Source of the DNA: a virus | Direction: 5' to 3' (one strand) | DNA length: 27,642 bases | IMG/VR virus record: IMGVR_UViG_3300022538_000565 | Coordinates: 1 to 27,642 of that record | The notes under the pieces: model-generated | Told to the model about the DNA's origin: nothing | The model's input: the letters and a program-made list of their open reading frames with translations, nothing else | Databases searched by the model: none | In this document: in pieces, positions 14,079-20,978 of the stretch | Layout: the number at the start of each line of letters is the position of its first letter | Numbering within the stretch: position 1 is the stretch's first letter | Program-made: the position numbers and the translations under genes

Positions 14079-14237
14079 ATGATTGGAATAACTATCTTTA
14101 TTCTCCTTATTGGACCTATTTTAATCTTCATGATTTTACTTTATTGTGCTCAAAAATGGGCATATAAATGCTGTTTAGAATTACGAAAATTAAACATCAC
14201 CATGAAAAACTTATTGGAAAAGAAAGATAAGGTGTAA
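14079..14237 (+). CDS. Small one-TM membrane protein
   Basis: The 52-residue protein begins after TTTGAAAGGGTAATGAA. Residues 2-24 are strongly hydrophobic (GITIFILLIGPILIFMILLY), giving one membrane helix, followed by a basic cytoplasmic-looking tail. It lies immediately before two lipoprotein genes. An inner-membrane spanin or holin-like role is possible but unsupported by any recognised motif; a membrane-anchored exclusion protein is an alternative. Confidence 0.6.
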   Translation: MIGITIFILLIGPILIFMILLYCAQKWAYKCCLELRKLNITMKNLLEKKDKV

Positions 14238-14238
14238 G

Positions 14239-14484
14239 ATGAAAAGAATAATATATGCAATTTGCTTAATACTAATTTGTGAATGCTCTACTTTTGAAGA
14301 TAAACGTATGATAATAAAACCAAAGCCAGAGATTGTATCTCCAGAAGTAAAGAGACATCTCGCTTACTTAAAATGGATGGTTTTGGCAACTCAAGTTGAG
14401 AAGCGTTATGACACAACAGGTTGGACGACCGAAGAAATTGCCACTGAATTATCTTTCCAAGCATACTTAATTGGAATAGATTAA
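14239..14484 (+). CDS. Small lipoprotein
   Basis: The 81-residue protein has a signal sequence KRIIYAICLILICEC with a lipobox-like LICE-C (Cys16; Glu at -1 is unusual). The mature part is charged and helical (EVKRHLAYLKWMVLATQVEK). It starts one base after the membrane-protein gene. The first 13 residues closely resemble those of the next gene (MKRIIYAICLILIC versus MKRVICIICLILIC), suggesting a duplicated signal region. The function is unknown. Confidence 0.6.
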   Translation: MKRIIYAICLILICECSTFEDKRMIIKPKPEIVSPEVKRHLAYLKWMVLATQVEKRYDTTGWTTEEIATELSFQAYLIGID

Positions 14485-14497
14485 AAAGGAGAATAAA

Positions 14498-14860
14498 ATG
14501 AAAAGAGTAATATGTATAATCTGTTTGATTTTAATTTGTGGGTGCTCAATCATACCACATCCTCGACCTTGGACTAAAAAAGAAAAGCTGGCTGCAACAT
14601 TTTTTATAGCTGCCCATACAGCAAATGCCTTCTCAACGGAAGCACACCAAAATCGACCAGACCTTTACTATGAAACCAATCCCATTATGGGAAGGCATCC
14701 ATCTGATACTGAGATAGTGGCTTACTTTTCAATTACAGGAATAGGTACATTATTAATTGCTCATCTATATCCAGAGTTGAGAGAATCTTTACTAATCGGT
14801 TATGGTAGTATCAACACCTATATGGCTATCAAAGATTATGAAATGATGAAAGACAAGTAA
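14498..14860 (+). CDS. Lipoprotein with C-terminal hydrophobic segments
   Basis: The 120-residue protein has the signal KRVICIICLILICGC with lipobox LICG-C (Cys16). The mature part includes AHTANAFSTEAHQNRPDLYY and ETNPIMGRHPSDTEIVAYF, a pattern I associate with unassigned phage lipoproteins, then hydrophobic stretches (FSITGIGTLLIAHLY). It starts after AAAAAGGAGAATAAA. It is the last gene before the 550-bp noncoding region. A role at the host envelope, such as exclusion, is an inference from localisation only. Confidence 0.65.
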   Translation: MKRVICIICLILICGCSIIPHPRPWTKKEKLAATFFIAAHTANAFSTEAHQNRPDLYYETNPIMGRHPSDTEIVAYFSITGIGTLLIAHLYPELRESLLIGYGSINTYMAIKDYEMMKDK

Positions 14861-14869
14861 AACCCCATA

Positions 14870-14897
14870 TTTCGATTCTAACAGGTGTTAATCGAAA
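14870..14897 (+). other. Hairpin after the lipoprotein operon
   Basis: TTTCGAT (14870-14876) pairs with ATCGAAA (14891-14897), and the inner TAAC/GTTA stem closes an AGGT loop, with two bases bulged. No T-run follows, so it is not a clear intrinsic terminator. It abuts the second copy of the intergenic repeat. Confidence 0.5.
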
Positions 14898-14959
14898 ATT
14901 AGTATAAAACTACGTATTTGCTGGTAAAGTAGCTTAAATCAAGCGACAGGTGCCTTAAA
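14897..14959 (+). repeat. Intergenic repeat element, copy B
   Basis: This is the partner of 5236-5298, with about 50 of 63 bases shared. Conserved here are AATTAGTATAAA, TACGTATTTG, AGCTTAAATCAAG, CAGG and CTTAAA. Unlike copy A it is not directly followed by a gene; the next possible start is at 15069 and the next good one at 15418. Confidence 0.6.
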
Positions 14960-15068
14960 CGGTGTGTTAGAGGACTATCTTAACCGTGAAATGAACTAAA
15001 ATAAAATTTCTCGTAAGTTACAGCAGCTTATCACAATAATATAAGAGTAGTTTAATTAGGAAAATACA

Positions 15069-15170
15069 ATGAGACGATTGCTTAATTGCTCCAAAGACCT
15101 TAAAGTTTTATTTGTTAACGTACCCAAGTCTTTTCGCTGGGTAGTTTGGTTAGTCAGCAAATTAAAATAG
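15069..15170 (+). CDS. Possible 33-residue cationic peptide
   Basis: An ATG 8 bases after an AGGA site (15058) opens a 33-codon frame in otherwise noncoding DNA. The product is cationic and amphipathic (MRRLLNCSKDLKVLFVNVPK...RWVVWLVSKLK), a composition seen in small membrane-active peptides. The frame overlaps an ACCCA/TGGGT stem, so the coding status is doubtful. No family is recognised. Confidence 0.3.
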   Translation: MRRLLNCSKDLKVLFVNVPKSFRWVVWLVSKLK

Positions 15171-15184
15171 GTTTCACGAGGTGG

Positions 15185-15245
15185 ATGGGACGGTACAGCA
15201 TTACCTTTGCTAAATTGTCCTTTGAGAAGAAAATAGCCGTCCCAT
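15185..15245 (+). other. 9-bp closing-stem RNA hairpin
   Basis: ATGGGACGG (15185-15193) and CCGTCCCAT (15237-15245) form a perfect 9-bp stem around 43 nt that contain an AGCA/TGCT hairpin. There is no T-run. It lies just before the terminator/pseudoknot at 15276 and suggests a longer folded transcript through this region. Confidence 0.5.
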
Positions 15246-15275
15246 TCATTCTGTCATAATAAAATGTTGAATTTT

Positions 15276-15375
15276 GAACCAGTAAACACAATTGCAATAA
15301 AATTAAATTGTTACCATCCTAAGACCACCTGCTACGAACTTACTGGTTCATAAATAGCAGGTGGTCTTGCTTTTT
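15276..15375 (+). terminator. Strong hairpin terminator with loop-to-upstream pairing
   Basis: AAGACCACCTGCTA (15321-15334) and TAGCAGGTGGTCTT (15355-15368) pair over 14 bp, followed by GCTTTTT, an intrinsic terminator. Its 20-nt loop contains TTACTGGTTC (15340-15349), which is exactly complementary to GAACCAGTAA at 15276-15285, 35 nt upstream of the stem; between them ACAATT/AATTGT (15288-15311) forms another stem. The loop pairing would make a pseudoknot or an alternative fold. This layout resembles a regulated terminator. Confidence 0.65.
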
Positions 15376-15417
15376 ATAGTGAAGTGAAAGGATTCGTATC
15401 TTTGAAAGGATTCATAC

Positions 15418-15558
15418 ATGCCTAAAAAGAAACATCAGATAGTCAAAGTCAAAAGGAAAAAACAACTTATTACATTTTCTGATATAAAACATAATCCCGA
15501 TACAAAGAAAAAATTATCACATCGTCAAAGACTCTTAAAAAGCAGATTCAAAAGTTGA
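15418..15558 (+). CDS. Small basic hypothetical protein
   Basis: The frame encodes 46 residues after TTTGAAAGGATTCATAC, a variant of the usual ribosome block; a second GAAAGGATTC occurs just upstream at 15385. The product is strongly basic (MPKKKHQIVKVKRKK...HRQRLLKSRFKS) and could bind nucleic acid. No family is recognised. It is isolated between noncoding segments. Confidence 0.5.
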   Translation: MPKKKHQIVKVKRKKQLITFSDIKHNPDTKKKLSHRQRLLKSRFKS

Positions 15559-15625
15559 AAGGACCTAAACATACAAAAACAAATCGAAATAAGTTAAAAA
15601 TACAAAATCCTGACATAGCCAACTT

Positions 15626-15672
15626 CTCTCTATCTACGACTACTACCTACGTAGTAGGTAGGTAGTAGAGAG
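15626..15672. repeat. Inverted repeat (CTAC/GTAG-rich palindrome)
   Basis: CTACTACCTAC (15640-15650) pairs with GTAGGTAGTAG (15658-15668), and CTCTCTA (15626-15632) with TAGAGAG (15666-15672); several registers are possible because of the repeated CTAC/GTAG units. The central CTACGTAG is itself palindromic. It lies 42 bp before the MT-A70 gene and could be an operator, a hairpin that blocks readthrough, or part of an origin. The rest of 15559-15713 holds no supported gene. Confidence 0.5.
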
Positions 15673-15713
15673 AAAGGCAGTTTGAAAAGATATTAAATAT
15701 TAAAAGTCCAAAA

Positions 15714-16349
15714 ATGAAAAAAGTGAATAAAAAGTCCAAAATAAGAAGAATTGATATAATAAAGAAATTGCCAAACAAAAAATACAACATTATTTATGCT
15801 GACCCACCTTGGGATTTTAGAGACATGAAAGGAACTTCATTTGGGATAGGAAAACAATATCCTACTCTCAAAGATAAAGAACTTGCAGCATTACCAATTA
15901 AGAACATAACTACCAAAGACTGCATTTTGTTTATGTGGACAACGCACGCTCATATAGAATCAGCCATAAAAATTGCCAAATGTTGGGGATTCAAATATAT
16001 TACTATCGGATTTGAGTGGTTTAAATCCCTTAAGATGGACAAACCTGTATGTATGATAGGTCACTGGACAACAGGTGGGGCTATCGAGCTTTGTTTGTTA
16101 TTTAAGAAAGGTCATCCAAAGAGAATCTGCAAAACAGTACCAAGATTGGTATTCCAACGGCGTACAGAACACAGTCATAAGCCAGAGGAAGTTAGAAAAA
16201 GGATAATTCAGCTTATGGGCGATTTACCACGTATAGAATTATTTGCAAGAGAACATATACAAGGTTGGGATGTTTGGGGAAATGAGGCTCCCGATGAGAT
16301 AACTGGATTTGTTTATAAAAAACATATGAATCGACCAACATTATTATGA
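15714..16349 (+). CDS. MT-A70-type adenine methyltransferase
   Basis: The 211-residue protein contains ADPPWDF (29-35), the catalytic DPPW of the MT-A70 family, and GHWTTGGAIELCLLF plus EHSHKPEEVRKRI further on, as in phage DNA N6-adenine methyltransferases of this type. It probably modifies phage DNA to resist restriction; RNA methylation is possible in the wider family. Residues 207-211 at the extreme C-terminus are RPTLL, similar to the RPTLF end of the radical SAM protein. The start has no clear Shine-Dalgarno sequence. Its stop overlaps the DnaB-like gene by ATGA. Confidence 0.85.
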   Translation: MKKVNKKSKIRRIDIIKKLPNKKYNIIYADPPWDFRDMKGTSFGIGKQYPTLKDKELAALPIKNITTKDCILFMWTTHAHIESAIKIAKCWGFKYITIGFEWFKSLKMDKPVCMIGHWTTGGAIELCLLFKKGHPKRICKTVPRLVFQRRTEHSHKPEEVRKRIIQLMGDLPRIELFAREHIQGWDVWGNEAPDEITGFVYKKHMNRPTLL

Positions 16350-17743
16350 GAATAAATAAGAAAAACAGTGACCAGGAAAGACGGATACTTATTGGGATGA
16401 TTGTTGACCCAATTGTACTTGGTCGGATTGCCTCCAAATGGCAACACCGAATGTTCAAATCCAAATGGGCAAATATAGTAGCTAAATGGTGCCTGAGTTA
16501 TTATAAAAGATATGATAAAGCACCAATGAAACATATTGAAGGTTTGTTTGAAACCTGGTCTGCCAAGACCAAAGATAAAAGTACAATAAATTTAGTAGAT
16601 AAATTCTTGAGTTCATTAAACGAAGAATACGAGGAATTGGGAGAGGAAAGCAATAGTGATTATATAATCGATATTGCTGGTTCTTATTTTAATCAAGTAA
16701 GGATTGAAAGGTTGATTGAATCAGTTGAATCCGATATTACCGAAGGTAGGACAAATGAAGCTCACGGTCGCCTGATTGGATACAATAAAGTTGACATGGG
16801 GGTGGGCGAAGGAATTGATATACTACAAAATGAGGAGGCTATTAGGGAGGCATTTGCGGATAAAGGAGAATCGCTAATTGAATTTCCAGGCGCACTTGGA
16901 CAGTTTTTCAAAGGTGCATTAGAACGTGAAGGCTTTGTTGCCTTTATGGGTAAGAAGGCAGTAGGTAAATCATTTTGGTTGCAAGAAATGGCTTACCAGG
17001 GAATGCTACAACGGAGGAAAGTGGCATTCTTTGAGATTGGTGATATGGGTCAAAACCAGACGATGAGACGATTAATGTCTCGTGTTACCAGACATCCCCG
17101 CAAGGCTTGTGTAATAGAATATCCAACAAAACTTAAGAGGAACAAAAGGAGAAGGAAAATAATTAGAGATTGGGATGAAAAAGAATTCAAGAGAAATTTA
17201 AGTTGGAGGAGAGCAAGAAAGGCTTGCAAGAAATTGATGGAAAAAAGAATAAAAAGCAAGGATTCATATTTCAAACTCTCCTGCCATTTTAATTCAACTC
17301 TTAGTGTCAACGGAATCCAAAGTATTTTACAAGATTGGGAGAGGGAAGAAGGATGGATTCCAGATATGATAGTGATTGATTACGCCGATATCTTGAATAT
17401 GGAGTATCCTGGAATGGAAGGCCGTGATACAATAGACAAGACATGGAAGCAATTACGGGCATTATCTCAAAGACAACATTGTTTGTTAATGACAGCCACC
17501 CAATCTGATGCAGCATCTTATGATAGAGAGACAATGAAAATGAAAAATTTTACGGATGACAGACGTAAGATTGATTCTGTTACCGGAATGATAGGAATAA
17601 ACCAAACGCTGGATGAAAAGAGGAAAGGATTGATGCGGTTGAATTGGATATCACTGCGGGATGATGGATTCTTTGCCTTGGATGTCGTTTATGTCTACGG
17701 ATGCTTGGCTGTGGCAAATCCAGCTGTTAAATCTTGCTTTTAG
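16346..17743 (+). CDS. DnaB-like replicative helicase
   Basis: The 465-residue protein has an N-terminal helical domain and a RecA-like core with Walker A GKKAVGKS (201-208), Walker B MIVIDYADIL and an ATQSD segment, as in DnaB/gp4-type helicases (DnaB_C family). The Walker A is atypical; the usual pattern is GxPGxGKT/S. A basic insertion (KLKRNKRRRKIIRDWDEKEF) interrupts the core between Walker A and B. It unwinds DNA at the fork and should partner with the primase at 12087. The start overlaps the MT-A70 stop. Confidence 0.82.
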   Translation: MRINKKNSDQERRILIGMIVDPIVLGRIASKWQHRMFKSKWANIVAKWCLSYYKRYDKAPMKHIEGLFETWSAKTKDKSTINLVDKFLSSLNEEYEELGEESNSDYIIDIAGSYFNQVRIERLIESVESDITEGRTNEAHGRLIGYNKVDMGVGEGIDILQNEEAIREAFADKGESLIEFPGALGQFFKGALEREGFVAFMGKKAVGKSFWLQEMAYQGMLQRRKVAFFEIGDMGQNQTMRRLMSRVTRHPRKACVIEYPTKLKRNKRRRKIIRDWDEKEFKRNLSWRRARKACKKLMEKRIKSKDSYFKLSCHFNSTLSVNGIQSILQDWEREEGWIPDMIVIDYADILNMEYPGMEGRDTIDKTWKQLRALSQRQHCLLMTATQSDAASYDRETMKMKNFTDDRRKIDSVTGMIGINQTLDEKRKGLMRLNWISLRDDGFFALDVVYVYGCLAVANPAVKSCF

Positions 17744-17753
17744 GAGAATGAAA

Positions 17754-18236
17754 ATGATTAAATTTATTAGTGGTAATATGTTTGACATTCCTGTTGATAT
17801 ACGTATAAATACAGTAAATTGCGTGGGTGTGATGGGAATTGGTGTTGCATTGGCTTTCAAAAGGCGTTTTCCTGAAATGTTCAAATCTTATAGGATATTA
17901 TGTAAAAATAAAATTGTGCAACCCGGTGAGCCGTATTGCTATCTTTATAAAAAGCTCACTATAATAAATTTCCCAACTAAAGACCATTGGCGTAATCCAT
18001 CAGAGTATGAATATATTGAATCGGGATTAGAATGGCTTGCAAAATATCTAAAAGACCGTGGAGCTGTAAAAGTTACTTTACCAGCATTAGGTTGTGGGCA
18101 CGGAGGATTAGATTGGAATAAAGTGAAGTCATTGATAAGAAAACATCTTAGTAGACTTGAGGCTATTATCTATGTTTTTGAGCCATCCAGTTCAAGAAAT
18201 ATGAAAAATATTCACAAAAATCCAAAAAAGATGTAG
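17754..18236 (+). CDS. Macrodomain ADP-ribose hydrolase (DarG/TARG1-like)
   Basis: The ATG at 17754 follows TAGGAGAATGAAA; upstream in-frame starts lie inside the helicase gene. The 160-residue protein is a single macrodomain: ISGNMFDIPVDIRINTVNCV (5-24), GVMGIGVALAFKRRFPEMF (25-43) and LPALGCGHGGLDW, closest in pattern to DarG and TARG1, which remove ADP-ribose from DNA or proteins. The C-terminal DarT-binding region of DarG is absent. It likely reverses ADP-ribosylation of phage DNA by a host DarT toxin. Confidence 0.85.
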   Translation: MIKFISGNMFDIPVDIRINTVNCVGVMGIGVALAFKRRFPEMFKSYRILCKNKIVQPGEPYCYLYKKLTIINFPTKDHWRNPSEYEYIESGLEWLAKYLKDRGAVKVTLPALGCGHGGLDWNKVKSLIRKHLSRLEAIIYVFEPSSSRNMKNIHKNPKKM

Positions 18237-18319
18237 AAGTTACACCAACTTATTCTAATAATAAGAGTAAAGAATGAAATTTGATAACAAGAATCAAAGA
18301 AAAGAAAAGATAACAAAAA

Positions 18320-18682
18320 ATGAAAGATGAAAAACTACAAATGGGTGATGTTGAAACTGAAGCAGTATGTTATTCAGATGGGACAGTAGCACATCGATTA
18401 CGAAAAGATGGGAAACCTGAATTTACTCTTGATGAATTGAAAGAAATTGTCCATCGTCAAAATGTCTACACAGAATTAAAAAATGTTTTAGATAATGTTG
18501 CTGTTCATACATTACATTTGCTTTGGATTCTCGATAGTGAAAAGTATTCGGAATTAAAGGAATATTTTGATGCTGACCCACGAGGACTTACTCAACACAT
18601 TGGTGAAATTCAAAAACATCTTGCTGAGGCTGGTTGTGCAATAGCTCAAACTGGAAAAATGCCAAAGGATGATAAAAAATGA
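18320..18682 (+). CDS. Hypothetical acidic protein
   Basis: The frame encodes 120 residues. No strong ribosome site precedes it (only AAGAAAAGATAAC), so the start is uncertain. The product is acidic and helical, with TLDELKEIVHRQNVYTELKN in the middle and a Lys-rich end that encodes the ribosome site of the next gene. No family is recognised. A short 18-codon frame (18274) precedes it and is not called. Confidence 0.55.
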   Translation: MKDEKLQMGDVETEAVCYSDGTVAHRLRKDGKPEFTLDELKEIVHRQNVYTELKNVLDNVAVHTLHLLWILDSEKYSELKEYFDADPRGLTQHIGEIQKHLAEAGCAIAQTGKMPKDDKK

Positions 18683-18927
18683 AAAAAATTACTGTCAGAG
18701 GATTGATTAAAATGTTAGATAAATGTAAAGACAAAGATGAGGTTACTTGTATAACTAAATCTGTAAATGAAAAAATAAATGAAGGTAAAACAGAATTTGA
18801 CGAAGATTTGGGTGCGGAGATTGATGAGCTTGATATAGATAATTATAAATATAAGATTGTCGGAGTTTCCCAATTTGAGGGAGTCAGTGGAATAGGTGTA
18901 CAAATTATATTTGACGGGGAAGGATGA
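18679..18927 (+). CDS. Small acidic hypothetical protein
   Basis: The 82-residue protein starts at ATGA overlapping the previous stop, after AAAGGATGATAAAAA. It opens MKKITVRGLIKMLDKCKDKDEV and ends with a beta-rich VSGIGVQIIFD. The layout (short helix, 'D..V', hydrophobic end) resembles the next small gene, and both belong to the type of small phage protein with a KKxxELIKxL start. No function is known. Confidence 0.6.
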   Translation: MKKITVRGLIKMLDKCKDKDEVTCITKSVNEKINEGKTEFDEDLGAEIDELDIDNYKYKIVGVSQFEGVSGIGVQIIFDGEG

Positions 18928-18931
18928 TAGA

Positions 18932-19078
18932 ATGAAAAAATCAGAGTTAATAAAAAAACTTAATGCTATGGAAGGTGACCCCGATATATTTATTACAACA
19001 GATGGATGTTTGATACCACCCACAAGATTTGAGGAAGACAAGGAATTGAATGAATTATACATTATAGCAGAAGATTGA
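18932..19078 (+). CDS. Small acidic hypothetical protein (paralog-like)
   Basis: The 48-residue protein starts after GGAAGGATGATAGA. Its KKSELIKKLNAMEGDPDIFI and final ELNELYIIAED are reminiscent of the preceding protein, suggesting an old duplication. The in-frame ATG at 18896 is rejected because it lies in the upstream gene. No function is known. Confidence 0.6.
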   Translation: MKKSELIKKLNAMEGDPDIFITTDGCLIPPTRFEEDKELNELYIIAED

Positions 19079-19098
19079 TAATAATAAGGAGATTGAGA

Positions 19099-19248
19099 AT
19101 GAATCAAATTAGAACAATACAAGAATTTGTTGAGGATATGGTTTCTGATGGTAGAAACTTAAATCAAATCCTCATTGTAGCGATGTGCTGCCGTTGGAAA
19201 AACTTCAAACAGGAAATCGAAAAAGAGTATCGTAGATTAAAAAAGTAA
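19099..19248 (+). CDS. Small hypothetical protein
   Basis: The frame encodes 49 residues after AAGGAGATTGAGA. It is helical with a basic end (NFKQEIEKEYRRLKK) and contains adjacent cysteines (AMCCRW). Good ribosome site and tight spacing support it. No family is recognised. Confidence 0.6.
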   Translation: MNQIRTIQEFVEDMVSDGRNLNQILIVAMCCRWKNFKQEIEKEYRRLKK

Positions 19249-19289
19249 AAACAGAAACAGAAACATTAACATTGGAAAGGAAAATGAAG

Positions 19290-19940
19290 ATGAGTAAAAA
19301 GAAGAAGAAAAAAGGTAAAAAGTTCACAGGGGAAGTAACAAAGACACGGGCTATAAAGATATTTGAAGCATTGAGTTTCAAAACGGCTGGCACGTGGAAT
19401 GTAATCCGATTGCAAAAGAAAATCCAAGACCTGCCTAACCTTATTGAAGGTACCAAATTCACTTCCAAAATGCAAAGAAGAGTGGATATAATTGTAAGGG
19501 CATTGGGGAGAGGAGTGAAAATCACAGTGGTCGATGTAGAAGATGCCACTGCTGATGCCAAACGTAAGCAGGAAATAGAGGATGCTGCAAAACGTGAGGC
19601 AAAGCGAAAATCTGAAAAGAAAACTAAGGACAAAAGTAAGGCAAAAGCTAAGGCTAAGAAAACTGCTAAGAAAAATGCAACAAAAAAGCAGGCAAAGAAA
19701 GCAGTTGTTGCAAAAGAGAAAAAGCCAGGTTTGATGTTGTCGATGTATGAATTCATACAGGCACATCAGCCAATTTCGGCAAGGAAGATTTTATCTATGT
19801 TGAAGCAGAGATTTCCTAATAAGAATCCAGAGAGTATGGAGAGGTGCATCCCCAGATATCCAAAATGTCTGGCTGATTCTCACGGTATTACCGACATTGG
19901 GCAAGATGATAAAGAGTGTTATATCATCACCAAAAAGTAA
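19290..19940 (+). CDS. Histone-H1-like Lys/Ala-rich DNA-binding protein
   Basis: The ATG at 19290 is preferred over 19284 because AAAGG ends 9 bases before it. After a Lys run (SKKKKKKGKKF) come a folded N-terminal domain (about 12-90, ending GVKITVVDVED), a long Lys/Ala linker (AKAKAKKTAKKNATKK) like histone H1 or bacterial Hc1 tails, and a C-terminal winged-helix-like domain (GLMLSMYEFIQAHQPISARK). About 216 residues. It probably compacts or bridges DNA, perhaps phage DNA during replication. Two folded ends joined by an H1-like linker are unusual. Confidence 0.65.
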   Translation: MSKKKKKKGKKFTGEVTKTRAIKIFEALSFKTAGTWNVIRLQKKIQDLPNLIEGTKFTSKMQRRVDIIVRALGRGVKITVVDVEDATADAKRKQEIEDAAKREAKRKSEKKTKDKSKAKAKAKKTAKKNATKKQAKKAVVAKEKKPGLMLSMYEFIQAHQPISARKILSMLKQRFPNKNPESMERCIPRYPKCLADSHGITDIGQDDKECYIITKK

Positions 19941-19951
19941 AATCTTGTTTT

Positions 19952-19988
19952 ATAGGGAGTTTTAGATACTGAAAATCTGGCTCCCTAT
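19952..19988 (+). other. Intergenic hairpin
   Basis: ATAGGGAG (19952-19959) pairs with CTCCCTAT (19981-19988), with AGAT/ATCT inside. It is followed by TTTGG, so it is only a weak terminator candidate. It sits just before the radical SAM gene, whose start lacks a clear ribosome site. Confidence 0.5.
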
Positions 19989-19999
19989 TTGGCATTATA

Positions 20000-20956
20000 A
20001 TGAAAATATTATTGGTTGATATTGATAGTATAATTCCGAATGTGGCTTTACAAAAACTTCAATTTTATTATGAACAAAAAGGAAATAAAGTCATTCAAAT
20101 AAAAGATAGTTCACTTTTACCACTTTTTATAGACAGCTATGATAAAATTTATGTATCTTGCATTTTTACTTATAATAAGCATTTCTGTAAAAAATGGAAA
20201 GGTCTTGCAGAGATTGGAGGTAGTGGTTATAATGTATCAAAGAAATTGCCAATGAAAATAGAAAAAGTCAAACCAAGAAAAAATATAGGCTTTACTACAA
20301 GAGGATGTATAAGAAATTGCTCTTGGTGCATTGTACAACAAAAGGAAGGCAAATGTCGGGTGATTGGTGATATATATGATATTTGGGATGGAAAAGCAAA
20401 AATTATCACACTCTTGGATAATAATATACTTGGATTACCAAGACAATTTTTCAAGATTAGCAAACAAATTAAAAAAGAAAAGCTCAAAGTGGATTTTAAT
20501 TCAGGGTTTGACCATCGGCTTTTAACAGAAAAAATTTGGAAAGAGATAATAAGTCTTTCTCATTGGGCAGATTGGGGGGGTTCAGTAGAAGGTTCATCAT
20601 CAAAAATTAGATTCGCTTTCGATGACATTCTATATAAAAAATCAGTAAAGAGAGCATTAAGAATAATGCAGAAAAATGGATTGAAAGATTGGCAAACAAG
20701 ATGGTATGTTTACGTAGGAATAAAAGATACTACAGAAACTGTTTTGGAAAGGATAAACATTCTGCGTAATGCTGGACAGTTGGTGTTTTTGATGAGAGAT
20801 AGGGATAAGAAAGTACAAGATAATTTGGAGTTTATGAAGATATATATTTGGACTTCTCATATAGCCTTGTTTTCCAAAGAAACTTATGAATCCTCTGCAA
20901 CGAAATCTTATTTTTCTAAACAAGAAATTTATGGTAATAGACCAACTTTATTTTGA
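20000..20956 (+). CDS. Radical SAM protein
   Basis: The 318-residue protein has an N-terminal Rossmann-like segment (KILLVDIDSIIP) typical of B12-binding-type radical SAM proteins and the [4Fe-4S] motif RGCIRNCSWC (Cys103, Cys107, Cys110). The rest fits a partial TIM-barrel. Such enzymes carry out radical chemistry on nucleic acids, cofactors or proteins; the phage substrate is unknown. The last residues (314-318) are RPTLF, almost the same as the MT-A70 end. No ribosome site is visible before the ATG, and a hairpin precedes it. Confidence 0.82.
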   Translation: MKILLVDIDSIIPNVALQKLQFYYEQKGNKVIQIKDSSLLPLFIDSYDKIYVSCIFTYNKHFCKKWKGLAEIGGSGYNVSKKLPMKIEKVKPRKNIGFTTRGCIRNCSWCIVQQKEGKCRVIGDIYDIWDGKAKIITLLDNNILGLPRQFFKISKQIKKEKLKVDFNSGFDHRLLTEKIWKEIISLSHWADWGGSVEGSSSKIRFAFDDILYKKSVKRALRIMQKNGLKDWQTRWYVYVGIKDTTETVLERINILRNAGQLVFLMRDRDKKVQDNLEFMKIYIWTSHIALFSKETYESSATKSYFSKQEIYGNRPTLF

Positions 20957-20978
20957 AACAAATAAGGAGAAATAAAAA

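Noticed and set aside
13882-14082. 66-codon frame as a gene
   Set aside because: It starts inside the Fis-type gene without a ribosome site and runs through the long inverted repeats of the structured element.
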